Below are positions 1-9,474 of a stretch of 16,582 bases of DNA, one piece after another (position 1 is the first letter of the stretch; every line of letters starts with the position of its first letter). Below the pieces are notes generated by a model, which made no database searches, was not told the DNA's origin, and saw only the letters and a program-made list of their open reading frames with translations. The translations under genes were made by a program, and so were the position numbers. The DNA comes from Acanthaster planci. Lineage: Eukaryota; Echinodermata; Asteroidea; Valvatida; Acanthasteridae. The DNA lies in NCBI RefSeq assembly GCF_001949145.1, contig NW_019091461.1, positions 948,171 to 964,752 of the forward strand. Reading direction: 5' to 3'.

Positions 1-448
1 ACTTTTGGATTTTTTCCCCCCTCACCAGATTTTTTTTAATTCCCTGGGCGCATAACCCACAAGACAATTATCTAGGTTTGAATACAGTGAGCTAATGGGT
101 TGATGCTTATTTACTCATTTCTAATCTTCATTTTCTACATTTTCGACAGTGAAAGGATCTCAGCCGTCTTCGAGTTTCATTTCTTCTAAGTGGTCTCAAA
201 AATAATTGTTTATGGTTCAGAAGTAACAGATCCAGGGCTGGCACAGTCCTTCGCAATAAAGTAATAAGGCACATAAAACAGACAGCTTTGTTTTGGATCG
301 TAATGGCACTCACCCAAGTTGAGAATCCGCTCAGAAGTATCTTTCCTAATGCAAGTGTAATGTTTCTAATAAGGAATCTTCTATTTTACTCTAAAAGCGT
401 ACAATTATAGATGAAATTCCTTTTTTTCCCAAGTTAGCGCCATTATTA
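1..448. other. No recognisable gene; possible LINE 3' remnant
   Basis: This AT-rich stretch lies where the 3' end of the minus-strand LINE should be. A 61-codon minus-strand frame at 128-313 shows no family motif. I see no other structure. Confidence 0.3.
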
Positions 449-1005
449 TTGGAGCTGATTAATGTGAGTACTGGGTAAGCCATAAAACAAACTGTTACAG
501 TAATCCAATGTACTTGAGATAAATGCATGAATCAGTGTCTCAGTACATTCCTTGGAGAGATATTTCCGAATGTGCCTAATATTATGCAGATAATAGAATG
601 TGCTAGCTACCACAAACCTTAGTAGTATGAGTTTTCATAGACATATTAGCATCAAACCAGGTACCTAAGTTACAAGCTGTAGCCGAGGGTGAAATGACAG
701 ATTTACCTTGGATATTTGTTGACGAGTGCCAATAATGATTCAAAAAACACGATTCTCAAATGATATCCCATTCAAGATTACGTTTACTAGATAGTTTACC
801 GTTGACCAAAACCCTTTGAGATCTACCACTCAAATAACAAGTTGAGGGCAGTGCCAATAATTCCAAAACGTGACTGGAGTAAACTCAAAAGAACATCATG
901 ATCTAATGTGTCGAAAGCTGCACTCCAGTCTAATAACACCAGAAGTGTACCGTGTTTTCTGTTCACGGCGATCAACAAATCATTTTGATGTAGTAACTTG
1001 AGCAA
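449..1005 (-). pseudogene. Degraded non-LTR retrotransposon reverse transcriptase fragment
   Basis: The minus-strand translation follows the reverse transcriptase of CR1/jockey-type LINEs through several frames. From 1005 to 826 it reads an open segment containing LLDWSAAFDTLDHD, the palm motif with the first catalytic aspartate. A stop and frameshift follow at about 825, then RSQRVLVNGKLS (about 824-780), then a jump to IIGTRQQISKVN (about 740-700), then NLGTWFDANMS and, after another frameshift at about 604, HNIRHIRKYLSKECTETLIH and LDYCNSLFYGLP to a double stop at about 448. The order matches the family, but the segment that should hold the GVPQGS and F/YADD boxes is missing, so the copy cannot be active. 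No endonuclease domain is visible upstream. It is an old, dead insertion; downstream sequence to position 1 may be more of its 3' end but is not recognisable. Confidence 0.85.
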
Positions 1006-1490
1006 ATTTTATTCTTATGTTCAAGCATGGTGGAAGGGGAAACCACCACTGGCTTGCCTGAAAACTTTTGGCCAATTCAATTATTTTGACCAGTGGGTGT
1101 AATGTGGTATTACAAGACAGGAGAGTGATGGGCTGCTTGGCCAAATTTTGAAAGTCAAATTTCTTTTTGGTCCAGCATAGAGTCCGAGTTTCAAAACATG
1201 AGTACTGTACTGCGTCCCCTCCCCCTTCAAGAGCAAACCCTGTGTGCGAGTTTCGAACCTATAGTTAGCCAAACCTAACCCTAATCAACAGACGTGAACC
1301 ATATAGTTTGCAGTCGCTAGTCACAAGTGATTATTTCTGGCACTTGAAGAAGATGGAAATTCACAGACGTTAGCCTAATGGTCAAACTACACAGTTATGC
1401 ACTATAAGCCCCACGCGAGGTCATAAGACCCATAACCTGAATGAGAGACAACCTTTTCCAATTTTTCATGTTTTCGGGGGGGATACGAAA
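1006..1490. other. Unassigned sequence between LINE remnant and inverted-repeat elements
   Basis: No coding region is supported. The minus strand near 1250-1262 has a GGTTCGAAAC string that weakly resembles a pol III B box, and there is a single CCTAACCCTAA string at about 1269-1280 without tandem repetition, so it is not a telomeric array. Confidence 0.3.
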
Positions 1491-1973
1491 GGATGCAGGC
1501 CAGTATAAATAGGCCGAAAACTGCTAGCACGGGCCAAATCGCAATTATTTGATATGCACTCAAATTTTCCACAAAAAAGGGCATTTTGTGACCCATGAAC
1601 TTGAAGATTTGTAGAAAAGACAGGTTTAGGTGGGCAAAGAGAATACCAGCTTGCGTCAGAGTGATATTGGGTAGAAATGGGTGCCTGAAAACGGTCTATT
1701 TTTCAAGCAGTGTCGGCATCGATATTTCAAAATGGCCAGAGGCTCCAAGACTGCATCTTTAGGGGTGACCTTCCGCGGAAATAAATATGTTCAGAAGTCA
1801 TCGGTTAATGAATGGAAATTTGACACAAAAATGAAAAATCAGAAAGTGGGCTTTGATTTGACGTGCGTCTCAAACGCCTGAGAGACCGGTATTAAAGCAT
1901 TTTTCCTGATTTGTTTGAATTCCAGGTATTTATCACTGTTGGCTGGGGCAGTTTATTTTACTGGCCTGCAACC
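1491..1973 (+). mobile_element. Terminal-inverted-repeat (MITE-like) element, copy A
   Basis: A 483-bp unit bounded by 15-bp terminal inverted repeats: GGATGCAGGCCAGTA at 1491-1505 and the complement of GGTTGCAGGCCAGTA at 1959-1973 (14 of 15 match). The interior aligns in direct orientation with 14538-14980 and in inverse orientation with 1979-2416, for example the shared blocks GCATCGATATTTCAAAA and ATTTATCACTGTTG. It has no transposase-sized frame; the longest frame is 66 codons (1681-1881, plus). I could not see a convincing target-site duplication. It is most likely a non-autonomous DNA transposon; the superfamily is not assignable. Confidence 0.75.
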
Positions 1974-1978
1974 TATAT

Positions 1979-2416
1979 GGGTCTAGACCAGTATATCAGT
2001 TGCCGCAGACAACAGTGATAAATATCCCCAATTAAGAAAATCGGGAAAAATAAGAGTTTCACAGGTGTTCAAGACAAATATCAAGTGAAAGCTCACTTCC
2101 TTATCTTTTATTTTCCTTTACATTTTCAGTGGATTAACCCATGACTTTCGAAGATATTTCTCTCCAGAGAAAATCACCCTTCAAGATATCGCCATTTTGG
2201 AAATTGATGCCTACACTCCTTGGCAGAATAGAGCCATTTGGAGGACCCTTTTGGTCTGAAATACAAGCTGACAGTCCTGCCCCCGCATTTCATCCACCTT
2301 TTTAACAAACCACCCAGTCCATGTGCCACGAAAGGCTCTAATAGCAGAGAATTTGACAGCTACAAATCGTGATTTGGTCCGCGCAGGCAATTTTGGACCT
2401 ATACTGGCCTGCAACC
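1979..2416 (-). mobile_element. Terminal-inverted-repeat (MITE-like) element, copy B
   Basis: Same family as the unit immediately to its left but reversed and separated from it by only 5 bp (1974-1978). Read on the minus strand it starts with the 15-mer GGTTGCAGGCCAGTA at 2416-2402, identical to the outer 15-mer at the right end of copy A, and ends at a decayed inner terminus at 1979-1993 (11 of 15 match). Blocks such as GTAGGCATC, AAAGTCAT and ATTTATCACTGTTG occur in the same order as in the other copies. It carries no coding capacity. Confidence 0.75.
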
Positions 2417-2424
2417 ATAGAGAC

Positions 2425-4155
2425 TACGCTCTTGCGCCCTGTTTTGTCAGTCTATAGATATTTTGTAATGTAAATTGGACTGCCGGAAAGTGGTTCAAAA
2501 TGAGCACAAGGTAATCCATGGGGAAATTATTTGACAGAAGAGTGGCGCTACATTTTTTGACAGGCTTGCCTTATCTAAATTTTAATTCATCAGCACATCA
2601 CTAACGTTAAATGCGAGACATCTGGACCCCTTTTCTGAAAATTTTGCCATCGTTTTGTTAACCTTGTTTCTAAATAACCTTTTGCGAGTATGGAAAGAAG
2701 TGCTCGAGTGCAAATTCTACAACTCAGTAGTTGTAGTTGAGTACATTTCCATGTGTGTATGTTGGAAAACACACTCAGGCACGAGTAATTGAGTATGAGT
2801 TCTACAATTCCGAACATAAGTGCTTGAAAATATCATTAGACTAACTGAAATCCCACCTTTCAATCTGTGGCAATAAACAAAAACACCAGTATTTTGATGA
2901 CATTTTAATTCCATTTTATTCCAACACATCAAAGTATTCTGAGCTAATTCTTCAACAGAGAATGGCAAATGTTATAAAAATGTATATATATTGAATATTC
3001 ACCACAATGATAAGAAATCGAGGTAAATTAACACAGTTTATGGAGAAAGACTTTACTTCCATATTCGTCTTGAGCAGCCATGCAGATTAGATGGGGAAAA
3101 ACAGTCTGAAAATGTCAGTGGGCAAATTAAATGCAAAATTACAAATGTGAGTCTTTTCTATTGTCCAAGAGTCGCTTGGTAACTGATGAATTACCTTTCC
3201 AGTTTTCAAGTTGCACAGATTTAAGGCTGAATTCACCTCCACCCCTCCAACCCCCCAAAAAACCAGTAAATGCAATCCTTGCAGTACTTTCAATTCTTGC
3301 TTCAAGGCCTGGAGAGATTACCTGGCAAGATTTGAAATAATCGTCATAAAAGAGGCATTCTTGATTCAGAAAAAAAAGTATATTGTAAAAATATACCACA
3401 CTTTGGCCCAAAAAATTTAAAAGACTACTCCATGTTCCGGCAGAATATTTTGGTTGTATCACAGATGGCAGCAATTTAAGAACAACTTCCAGTACCCAAA
3501 TACAGTAAACAGAAAAACTTAACATAAAATGCGTCTCCAGGTAATATTCTGTATTGCTCTTTTTTTTACCCAAACCTATCCTTGATCTGCCGACACCCTC
3601 CATCGGGGCTTTGGCCATCAATTTTATGAATTCAGTCTACTTCATTGAGACCCTCTGAGGCGCAACGCAGCTCTCATCTCAGCCATACGACCAACTCCGT
3701 TTGTCCAATACCAGGCCAAGATTTCAGGAATTTTCATTTGGTTTGCACTATGACTGAAACTGATGATGGAGATCGGGCCAAAAGCACAGATGAAAGCTGA
3801 GATCCCCATTGGTATGAAAATGTAAAGAATGTGGCACTGATTCGCTGCTATCTCTTTTTTCAAATGTTGCAACCGCATTGTTTTGAATCCTTATGGGCCA
3901 GATTAAGTGAATGGAGGGTTTTTTACAATCGAAAAATGGCTTCATAGAATGTTATGGCTGGAATTCTTCAACTGTGCGTAAATTCCCTACACCGAGGGGT
4001 GAATTTGCCCATAGTTTTGATTTTAATCGAGATCACGCGCAGATCACGAAAACCCCCTGTAAATTTGAATAGGACCTGGCGGTCTATGCGTTTATATGTC
4101 TGTGCATGTAACATCCTGTCGTCCTGTACTTGAGCAAACTTGGTCTCGCTTTACA
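2425..4155. other. Unassigned AT-rich sequence with only weak reading frames
   Basis: The longest frame is 160 codons on the minus strand (3139-3621); another of 78 codons (3642-3878, minus) has one hydrophobic stretch of about 20 residues. Neither shows a family motif, and one frame of about 160 codons is within chance for AT-rich DNA of this size read in six frames. Splice sites that would join them are not evident. I do not call a gene. Confidence 0.4.
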
Positions 4156-4159
4156 ATGG

Positions 4160-4199
4160 GTGCGTTTGATCTAATCTAATCGAAGCTAATCGAACGCAC
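4160..4199. repeat. Short hairpin-forming inverted repeat
   Basis: GTGCGTTTGAT at 4160-4170 pairs with ATCGAACGCAC at 4189-4199 with one G-T pair, around an 18-nt spacer that itself holds two TAATCGAA-like units. It may be the end of a small transposon; no partner end is identified. Confidence 0.45.
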
Positions 4200-4335
4200 T
4201 CATGGATGGTGAGCTGTTTAGTTGATCACAAGGCTGTAATAATTATAAAGGCATTTAGGAGAAAATTGGCAAAATTTGTGGTCATGCCATGCATATTTGT
4301 ATGGGGATATCGCAGCTACTCGATGCAGACAGTCC

Positions 4336-4362
4336 GCAAAGTTGAACCTGGCTCAACTTTGC
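4336..4362. repeat. 10-bp perfect stem-loop
   Basis: GCAAAGTTGA at 4336-4345 is the exact complement of TCAACTTTGC at 4353-4362, with a 7-nt loop. It lies in the otherwise unassigned stretch 4205-4585, which is rich in GCGT/TGCG words. No gene is seen there. Confidence 0.5.
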
Positions 4363-4589
4363 CAATCGTTCGCAGGCTGGTTTGCGTTTGTCTGCGATGT
4401 CGGCCACACCTCCGTTTGGCATGTTTCCATATGTCCGCGTTGCAGTATGCGTCTTGATTGCGTTGCTTCTGCGTTTCTTACGTCCATATCGAAATCAGGC
4501 TTAATCTGATTGCTGGTGGTACTCTATGCAAGCCATTTTAATCCCACATTTTGTTTTGCTGAGCTCCTCAGTAGTGACACGGTGCACGG

Positions 4590-4762
4590 TATGGGGCCGA
4601 TGGGTACCCCCCACACATGTCCAATCCCTATACACACTCTAGACTATTGTTACTTTACATATCCCCCAGAAGTCTATAAAGAATTCCTGAGATTCCGATC
4701 AAACAATGACCAACACAAAGGCGAGGGGGGGGGTCTCGCCGCCAATATCTCGCATCATATGG
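4590..4762 (+). repeat. Dispersed repeat family 2, copy 1
   Basis: Its reverse complement aligns across about 160 bp with 11262-11430. Shared blocks include CTTTGTGTTGGT, GGAATCT, AGTAACAATA and GTGTATAGGGATTGGACATG. It includes a G-run (4725-4733) flanked by GGCGAG/CTCGCC, which could form a small stem. No coding capacity is seen. It is probably part of a transposable element whose full extent cannot be seen from two copies. Confidence 0.75.
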
Positions 4763-4859
4763 TGAGTCAAATGTTTTGTTAATCTGTATATCTACAGTAA
4801 CATGCGTCAGTCTTTTGAACCTTAAATAAGCCTAAAATACGCTCTTTTTCTAAGTACCT

Positions 4860-5150
4860 CCTAAGTGGTGCCCGTGCCCTGCCTTAGTCTCATTATTTCG
4901 TTCTGTTCCTAGTGCATTGTCCATCTCGATATCCTAAGTACCCCCGGCATAACTCGTTTTATTGTCAGTACTGAGCAGTGACCGTACCCTGCAAATAAAC
5001 CATATTATTTCCTTGCGTTCTAAGTGTTTTGTCAATCGGAATTACAACGGTACCATACGTAGGCCTAAGCCTTTATTCAACGTTCTGCTTGATTGTACTT
5101 CTAAGAAGCAGTCCCACCGTCTGATTACTTCTTGCGTTCACTTTTCATTC
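4860..5150. repeat. Three degenerate tandem units of about 110-120 bp
   Basis: A core pattern of GTGcCCGTrCCCTGC, ATTATTTCcTT, GTTCtAAGTG and TTGTCnATC occurs at 4866-4927 and again at 4976-5038, and more weakly at 5107-5145 (GATTACTTCTTGCGTTCA). Anchor spacing is 112 and 120 bp. This looks like a small old satellite or internal tandem repeat of a transposon. A 74-codon plus-strand frame across it has no recognisable motif. Confidence 0.55.
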
Positions 5151-5189
5151 GTGTGGCATTATTTAATAATGGAGGGGTGGCAATAGGTT

Positions 5190-5699
5190 GGGCGATGACC
5201 ACTTGGCCTTCGGAGATTTGAAAAGCGGGGGATACACCATGGACAGACACCGTCCGCGCGGTATTTTCCCAACCAACGTTGCGTACCTGACAACTTTCAA
5301 CGACTTGTAGTTCTTTCTTTCAGAACAAATGTACTTAAAATTATTCTGACAATAATAATGATAAACCTCCAGACATATACAAGTTTTCCGTCAGGAATAT
5401 CAACATCTTTGTTACACTTTGTATTTAAACAAAGCACTACTCGGCAAGGCATACATGCATACATTCCTGCAGTACAACGAGTCTCAGGATAACGTCACTA
5501 TTCCAACACACCCGCACCCGCACACACAAGATGTTGACCTCGAGTGTTATAGAGTTCGGCCCAATTCGCTTTGGAAAGAAAACACCGTTTATTCCTCGAG
5601 TACTCTTTTTCTGTCGATATCTCCACTTTGTATGGATTTTGAATGGCCAATCTATCTTCAGAAGTTATTGGGTACCACTTTAACGATAAGAAAAACCTT
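5190..5699. other. Unassigned sequence
   Basis: It contains a plus-strand frame of 122 codons (5419-5787) that runs into the following tandem array and shows no domain. Short CACCCGCACCCGCACACACA low-complexity sequence lies at about 5508-5527. No gene is supported. Confidence 0.35.
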
Positions 5700-5960
5700 G
5701 ACCCCTTACAAAAAATCCTATAGGATTCCTACAGGACACTATAGTATAAGAATCCTACAGGGTCCTATAGGACGTGTAAAGGATTAAACGTATTTCTTTA
5801 GGATTCTTATTCGGCATGAAAAGGATTGTAAAAAATCTATAGGATTCTTATAGGACATGTAAAACACTGTACATATCTCTATAGGATACCTGTGGAGCAT
5901 GTAAAGGACTGCAAAAGATCTATAGGGTTCCTTATGTAAAATTTTGTGTTCTATAGGATA
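5700..5960. repeat. Degenerate tandem array, period about 42 bp
   Basis: The words CTATAGGATTCY and GGACATGTAAAGGA recur in order. The GACGTG/GCATGA/GACATGT/AGCATGT anchors start at about 5771, 5813, 5854 and 5896, giving spacings of 41-43 bp. Traces (CCTGTAG, GATTCCT) continue to about 6055. The units are diverged, so the array is old; it holds no gene. Confidence 0.65.
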
Positions 5961-6059
5961 CCTGTAGAATTTGCGAAGATTCCTTGAAGTTTTCCTACAA
6001 AGAATGGTTTAAAGACCTTTATGATTCCTACATTGTCATTTATTGTTCCTGTAGTGTAA

Positions 6060-6540
6060 TTTCGTCCTCGTCACCATGTAAAATAAACTAACAAGGAACA
6101 ACAGGATCTTTTCAGACATAATTGTAGCGAATGTTTTATTTTTAAATGAAAGCAACATTATAATTTTCATTATCAAAAGACCAAAATTATTATCTTGGTC
6201 ATGACGACATTCAGTACAAATGGTCATAAAAAATGTGTCTACCCAAAATTAAAAACATACTAAAGTGATAAAATTCATTAATTCATTATAAATGAAAAAC
6301 AATTCTGAGAAATTAGACGAGTCCGTACAAAATAAAGAACTAAAAAAACCACACCGGCATGAACGGGTCGAGGATTGAAAGAGAAGTTACACAATCACGG
6401 TGAAATTATATGTTACATTATACAATAAGAATGCTGTCTAAGTAAGATTGAAAAGAAAAACTGACAAACAAATGTGATTCAGAATAAATGGGATCTGAGT
6501 CTTTATGAAAATATTAAAAGGAGAAGTGATGAGAGCATTA
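6060..6540. other. AT-rich unassigned sequence
   Basis: No open frame with protein character, no repeat partner and no RNA gene recognised. Confidence 0.4.
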
Positions 6541-6542
6541 CC

Positions 6543-6618
6543 CGTTGACTAAGACCAGAAAACATCACACAGAAGTACATGTATTTATATTCATCAGTCT
6601 GGGTCTTAGGCCTGGTAC
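6543..6618. repeat. Duplicated 75-bp motif, copy 1
   Basis: GACTAAGACCAGAAAACATC begins this block and matches GTCAAGGCCAGAAAACATC at 6857-6875; both continue with CACACxGAAG, ATTTAT and a TCTG-containing end. The block is bounded by complementary ends TAAGACC (6550-6556) and GGTCTTA (6602-6608), so each copy may fold into a hairpin. Confidence 0.5.
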
Positions 6619-6851
6619 ATATTATTATCAAACGTAAGAATGACAAGGTGCCTATAGCATAGTTTACAACAAAGGACCCAAACAAGTTACACATAAACTA
6701 TAATGATGGATCAACAAAAAAAATCCGGTATAACTGCGTGAGTTGCATGAGAGTAAAACGACAGTAAAAGTACAATAAAAACAAACAGAACACAACAGAA
6801 ATGTCCACAAAGACAAACAAATTCAAGTAAAAACAAGAACACTCCTAACTT

Positions 6852-6927
6852 GTTTGTCAAGGCCAGAAAACATCTAGATAATCACACGGAAGCAGGGCAT
6901 TTATTTTTATCTGTCCAGGCCTTATAT
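6852..6927. repeat. Duplicated 75-bp motif, copy 2
   Basis: Direct partner of 6543-6618, offset 308 bp (CCAGAAAACATC at 6555 and 6863). Its ends AAGGCC and GGCCTT are again complementary although the bases differ from copy 1, so pairing is retained while sequence changes. The unit between the copies is not otherwise recognised. Confidence 0.5.
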
Positions 6928-6939
6928 ATCGTGATGCCA

Positions 6940-8050
6940 CGTTAAAACATCAAGTTGCCAAAGACATGACACCGAAGTAAATTCCAGTGATAGAGGTCTC
7001 TTGAAACCACTTTTGTCAGTCTCAGTCTTAGTATGGGTTTTGGACGAGTAAGTTTAACAACGGCTTTTCAAGTTTTCCGGTTTCGGATCACGCAAGACCA
7101 TTAAAAAGAGGCGAAGATGCCTAACTGTATTCTTCATACCCGTGTTCAGAAATTTATCATCACACTACAACTAAAGTGGCAAACTTTCACGTGTTGGAGA
7201 CAACTAGAAAAAGAACTTGGTCCAGAAAGGCGTGATCTTCCTCATCAATTTGCTTCAAAAAGGCAAAGTTTGATGCACAAGCTCTAAAAGCGAGAGTATC
7301 AGGTATGATGTTAAACGATTAAACGCAGTAGTCCTTGCAGGTTTTGTACATAATTATCTCTTTTCTCTATATAAAACATTCGGAAGTGCCAGAATCCAGT
7401 GAGCCCAACCTCCTACAAGGACGTATCCAGAATAAAATTGGGGGTAGGGATTTCTGTATTTGACCTTGACTTACCTTTCTGGGAAGGAACGGTGAAAATG
7501 AAAGTTTCAAAATAAGCCTCGATTTCTCATCATAATATGTAAAGAAAGTACTCCTGGGCACGAATGCTCAGTCGAAACGCTGCATCCTTTACCTCCAACC
7601 TTTTCCTTTAAAAAATATATTTATAATGCTGATCTCGGAATTCATATTCATGTCGTTTACCTCACAACTATAAACGCAGTTGCTTGATTAGGCCAACTTA
7701 CGTCTGCACAATTTTGGTGCAATGTCTAGAATGCAGGTTCAAAAGTGTGTAGGCCTAGTCACTGACAATTAAAAAAACTCTATTTTCTTAAACATTTAAA
7801 ATGCTTATATTGAGGAAAATGTTAAGTTATGAATACTGAACCATGCACCAAGGACACGTTAAAATTACTGAACGACTTGAGACAGTCATTAGCGAAGAAA
7901 ACGTCCGAATGCCCGTGTCTCTGCGGGCTTCCATTGTTCCCCAGACAACGTCACAGTACTGCCAATGTACTGACCTGAGTCACACAACCTCAAGGCCTCG
8001 GACGTATATAAAAAAAAACCTGGACTTGCAATACCTTTGTATGAAATAGA
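6940..8050. other. Unassigned AT-rich sequence
   Basis: Only short frames are present (the longest is 68 codons, 7843-8049, plus), none with a recognisable motif. No RNA gene or clear repeat is seen. Confidence 0.4.
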
Positions 8051-8055
8051 AGCCA

Positions 8056-8188
8056 ACCAGCGGCCATTTTACCGACGGAGCCGAATACAAATGCGCGGGT
8101 TGGCTCGCTTCTATTGACGCCAGGGAGAGCAAATGCGGGTATTGCCGGGCAAGCTTTGTATTCGACTCAGTAAAATGGCCGCTAGTGG
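8056..8188. repeat. Inverted-repeat (foldback) element of about 133 bp
   Basis: The 5' arm at 8056-8091 contains AGCGGCCATTTTAC and CGAATACAAA; the 3' arm at 8155-8188 contains the complements TTTGTATTCG and GTAAAATGGCCGCT. The arms differ by a small insertion of a few bases. Between them lie several short GCGGGT words. A nested pair (TAGAAGCCAACC at 8047-8058 and GGTTGGCTCGCTTCTA at 8098-8113) overlaps the left arm. Likely a small non-autonomous transposon or its remnant. Confidence 0.7.
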
Positions 8189-8194
8189 ATTCAA

Positions 8195-9265
8195 TTCATC
8201 TCTATAAGCTGATTAAGGGCATTGCGAGTCCAGAATTTTTTATGTATACGTCCGTGCTCAAGGCCCGTCCAGAAAATGTCGACATTGTGCCTCCCTTGTC
8301 CGACTCAATTTATTACCGTCAATTGCAGAAACACTGATTGTACAGGACATTCAGAATAATTGCGCCACAAGTTTGTAAAGGGTTAGGAGTCCTGTAAATT
8401 GGCTATTTGGTCGCGGCTGTTGGATGTGGTTGAAATGAAAAAAATAGCCTGGATGGACAACAACTGGGCAAACGTCGCTGTTGCGAGCATGATGGAAAGA
8501 TGATATATCAGCGGGCAAGTGTTGAAAATGCTTTAATAGTGCATCAACAAAAGGCATGTGAGGACTGCGGAGGGTAAAAACATTACAATTCCAACAACAA
8601 TTCCAACATTTAATTTTTGCGAAGCTTCTTCGGTTGAAAGAAAATAACTTGGCGCCATTATTAAATTGGCGCCTTATTCAATTTTGTCAACCAGCAAAGA
8701 ATGTGGTCTACGTTATCGATAATTCTTCCTAATGTAATTTTTGGATATCTGAGTCTATGGTGGAGGATTAGTATACGCTTTTTACTGTCTATGAATTTTT
8801 GTGTAATTCGATTAATTCCACATCTGGGGGGAATATAATATTTGCACATTTGATTAAAATTTTGATTAACGTTTCATTGCATTTTGCGTACAAAGCAGAT
8901 GCGAAAATGTAGGCAATGCATTGTGATCTCTCGATTCGGGAATATCTATCGTGGATGAATCGATACTTTCACCAACCTTCGCTTAAGCCAGACATTCTCG
9001 TAGACGGAGCAGAGTGAGAGCCAGATTTTCGAATGGGGGGAACAAAACTGAGAATTTTCTTATATAACCTTTTTAATGGCCCTTGTAAATGTCACGGTTA
9101 AATTTAGCATCTACACTGTTATGTCAATTGTTATTACAAATGTCATGTTAATGTACAGAGGCCCATTTTGTTCATGAACAGATTTTTATTTGTGGATTTA
9201 CGGAGAGGTTCTTTTCTGACAAATAGTTTTCTTTGTGGAAACAACGTTGACGAGGTTGAAGGAGG
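8195..9265. other. Unassigned sequence
   Basis: A 68-codon minus-strand frame (8351-8557) is hydrophobic and histidine-rich but matches no family I recognise; other frames are shorter. No repeat partner is seen within the window apart from the small paired GGCGCC sites. Confidence 0.35.
8649..8673. promoter_or_regulatory. Paired TTGGCGCC palindromic sites
   Basis: TTGGCGCC occurs at 8649-8656 and 8666-8673, 17 bp apart, in AT-rich DNA. The word resembles an E2F-type site. With no gene start next to it the function is unsupported. Confidence 0.15.
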
Positions 9266-9356
9266 CTGCTTACAAGGTTGAGGGAGTTTACGTATGATTT
9301 TCGTTGGTTCATCACCAACGAAAATCATACGTAAACTCCCTCAACCTTGTAAGCAG
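9266..9356. repeat. Perfect 43-bp hairpin (inverted repeat, 5-nt loop)
   Basis: 9266-9308 is the exact reverse complement of 9314-9356 (43 of 43), around the loop TCATC at 9309-9313. The unit contains AACGAAAATCATACGTAAAC and CTCAACCTTGTAAGCAG. No pairing error has accumulated, so formation is recent, or the structure is maintained by conversion, or it is an assembly or cloning product. Confidence 0.9.
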
Positions 9357-9372
9357 TAAGCAACAACCTTGT

Positions 9373-9472
9373 TGTCATCACCAACGAAAATCATACGTAA
9401 ACTCCCTCAACCTTGTCAGCAGCAATTTAAACCCTTGTGGGAGTTTACGTATGATTTTCGTTGGTGATGACA
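9373..9472. repeat. Perfect 34-bp inverted repeat using the same unit
   Basis: 9373-9406 is the exact reverse complement of 9439-9472, separated by 32 bp. The left arm continues into the same unit as the upstream hairpin (9377-9421 is a direct copy of 9311-9356 with one base change near its end). Allowing a 2-bp gap, pairing extends outward through CTTGTT. In total there are four copies in the order minus, plus, plus, minus. Confidence 0.88.
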
Positions 9473-9474
9473 TT

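Noticed and set aside
1264-1285. Telomere-like CCTAACCCTAA string
   Set aside because: A single occurrence without tandem repetition.
3139-3621. 160-codon minus-strand open frame
   Set aside because: No domain, no promoter or splice context, and one frame of this length is expected about as often as not by chance in a window of this size and composition.
3642-3878. 78-codon minus-strand frame with a hydrophobic segment
   Set aside because: No recognisable family; the hydrophobicity alone is not evidence of a gene.
5419-5787. 122-codon plus-strand frame
   Set aside because: Runs into the 42-bp tandem array and shows no domain or conserved motif.
9266-9472. CRISPR-like array
   Set aside because: Only four units in mixed orientation, no regular spacers, and a eukaryotic context.
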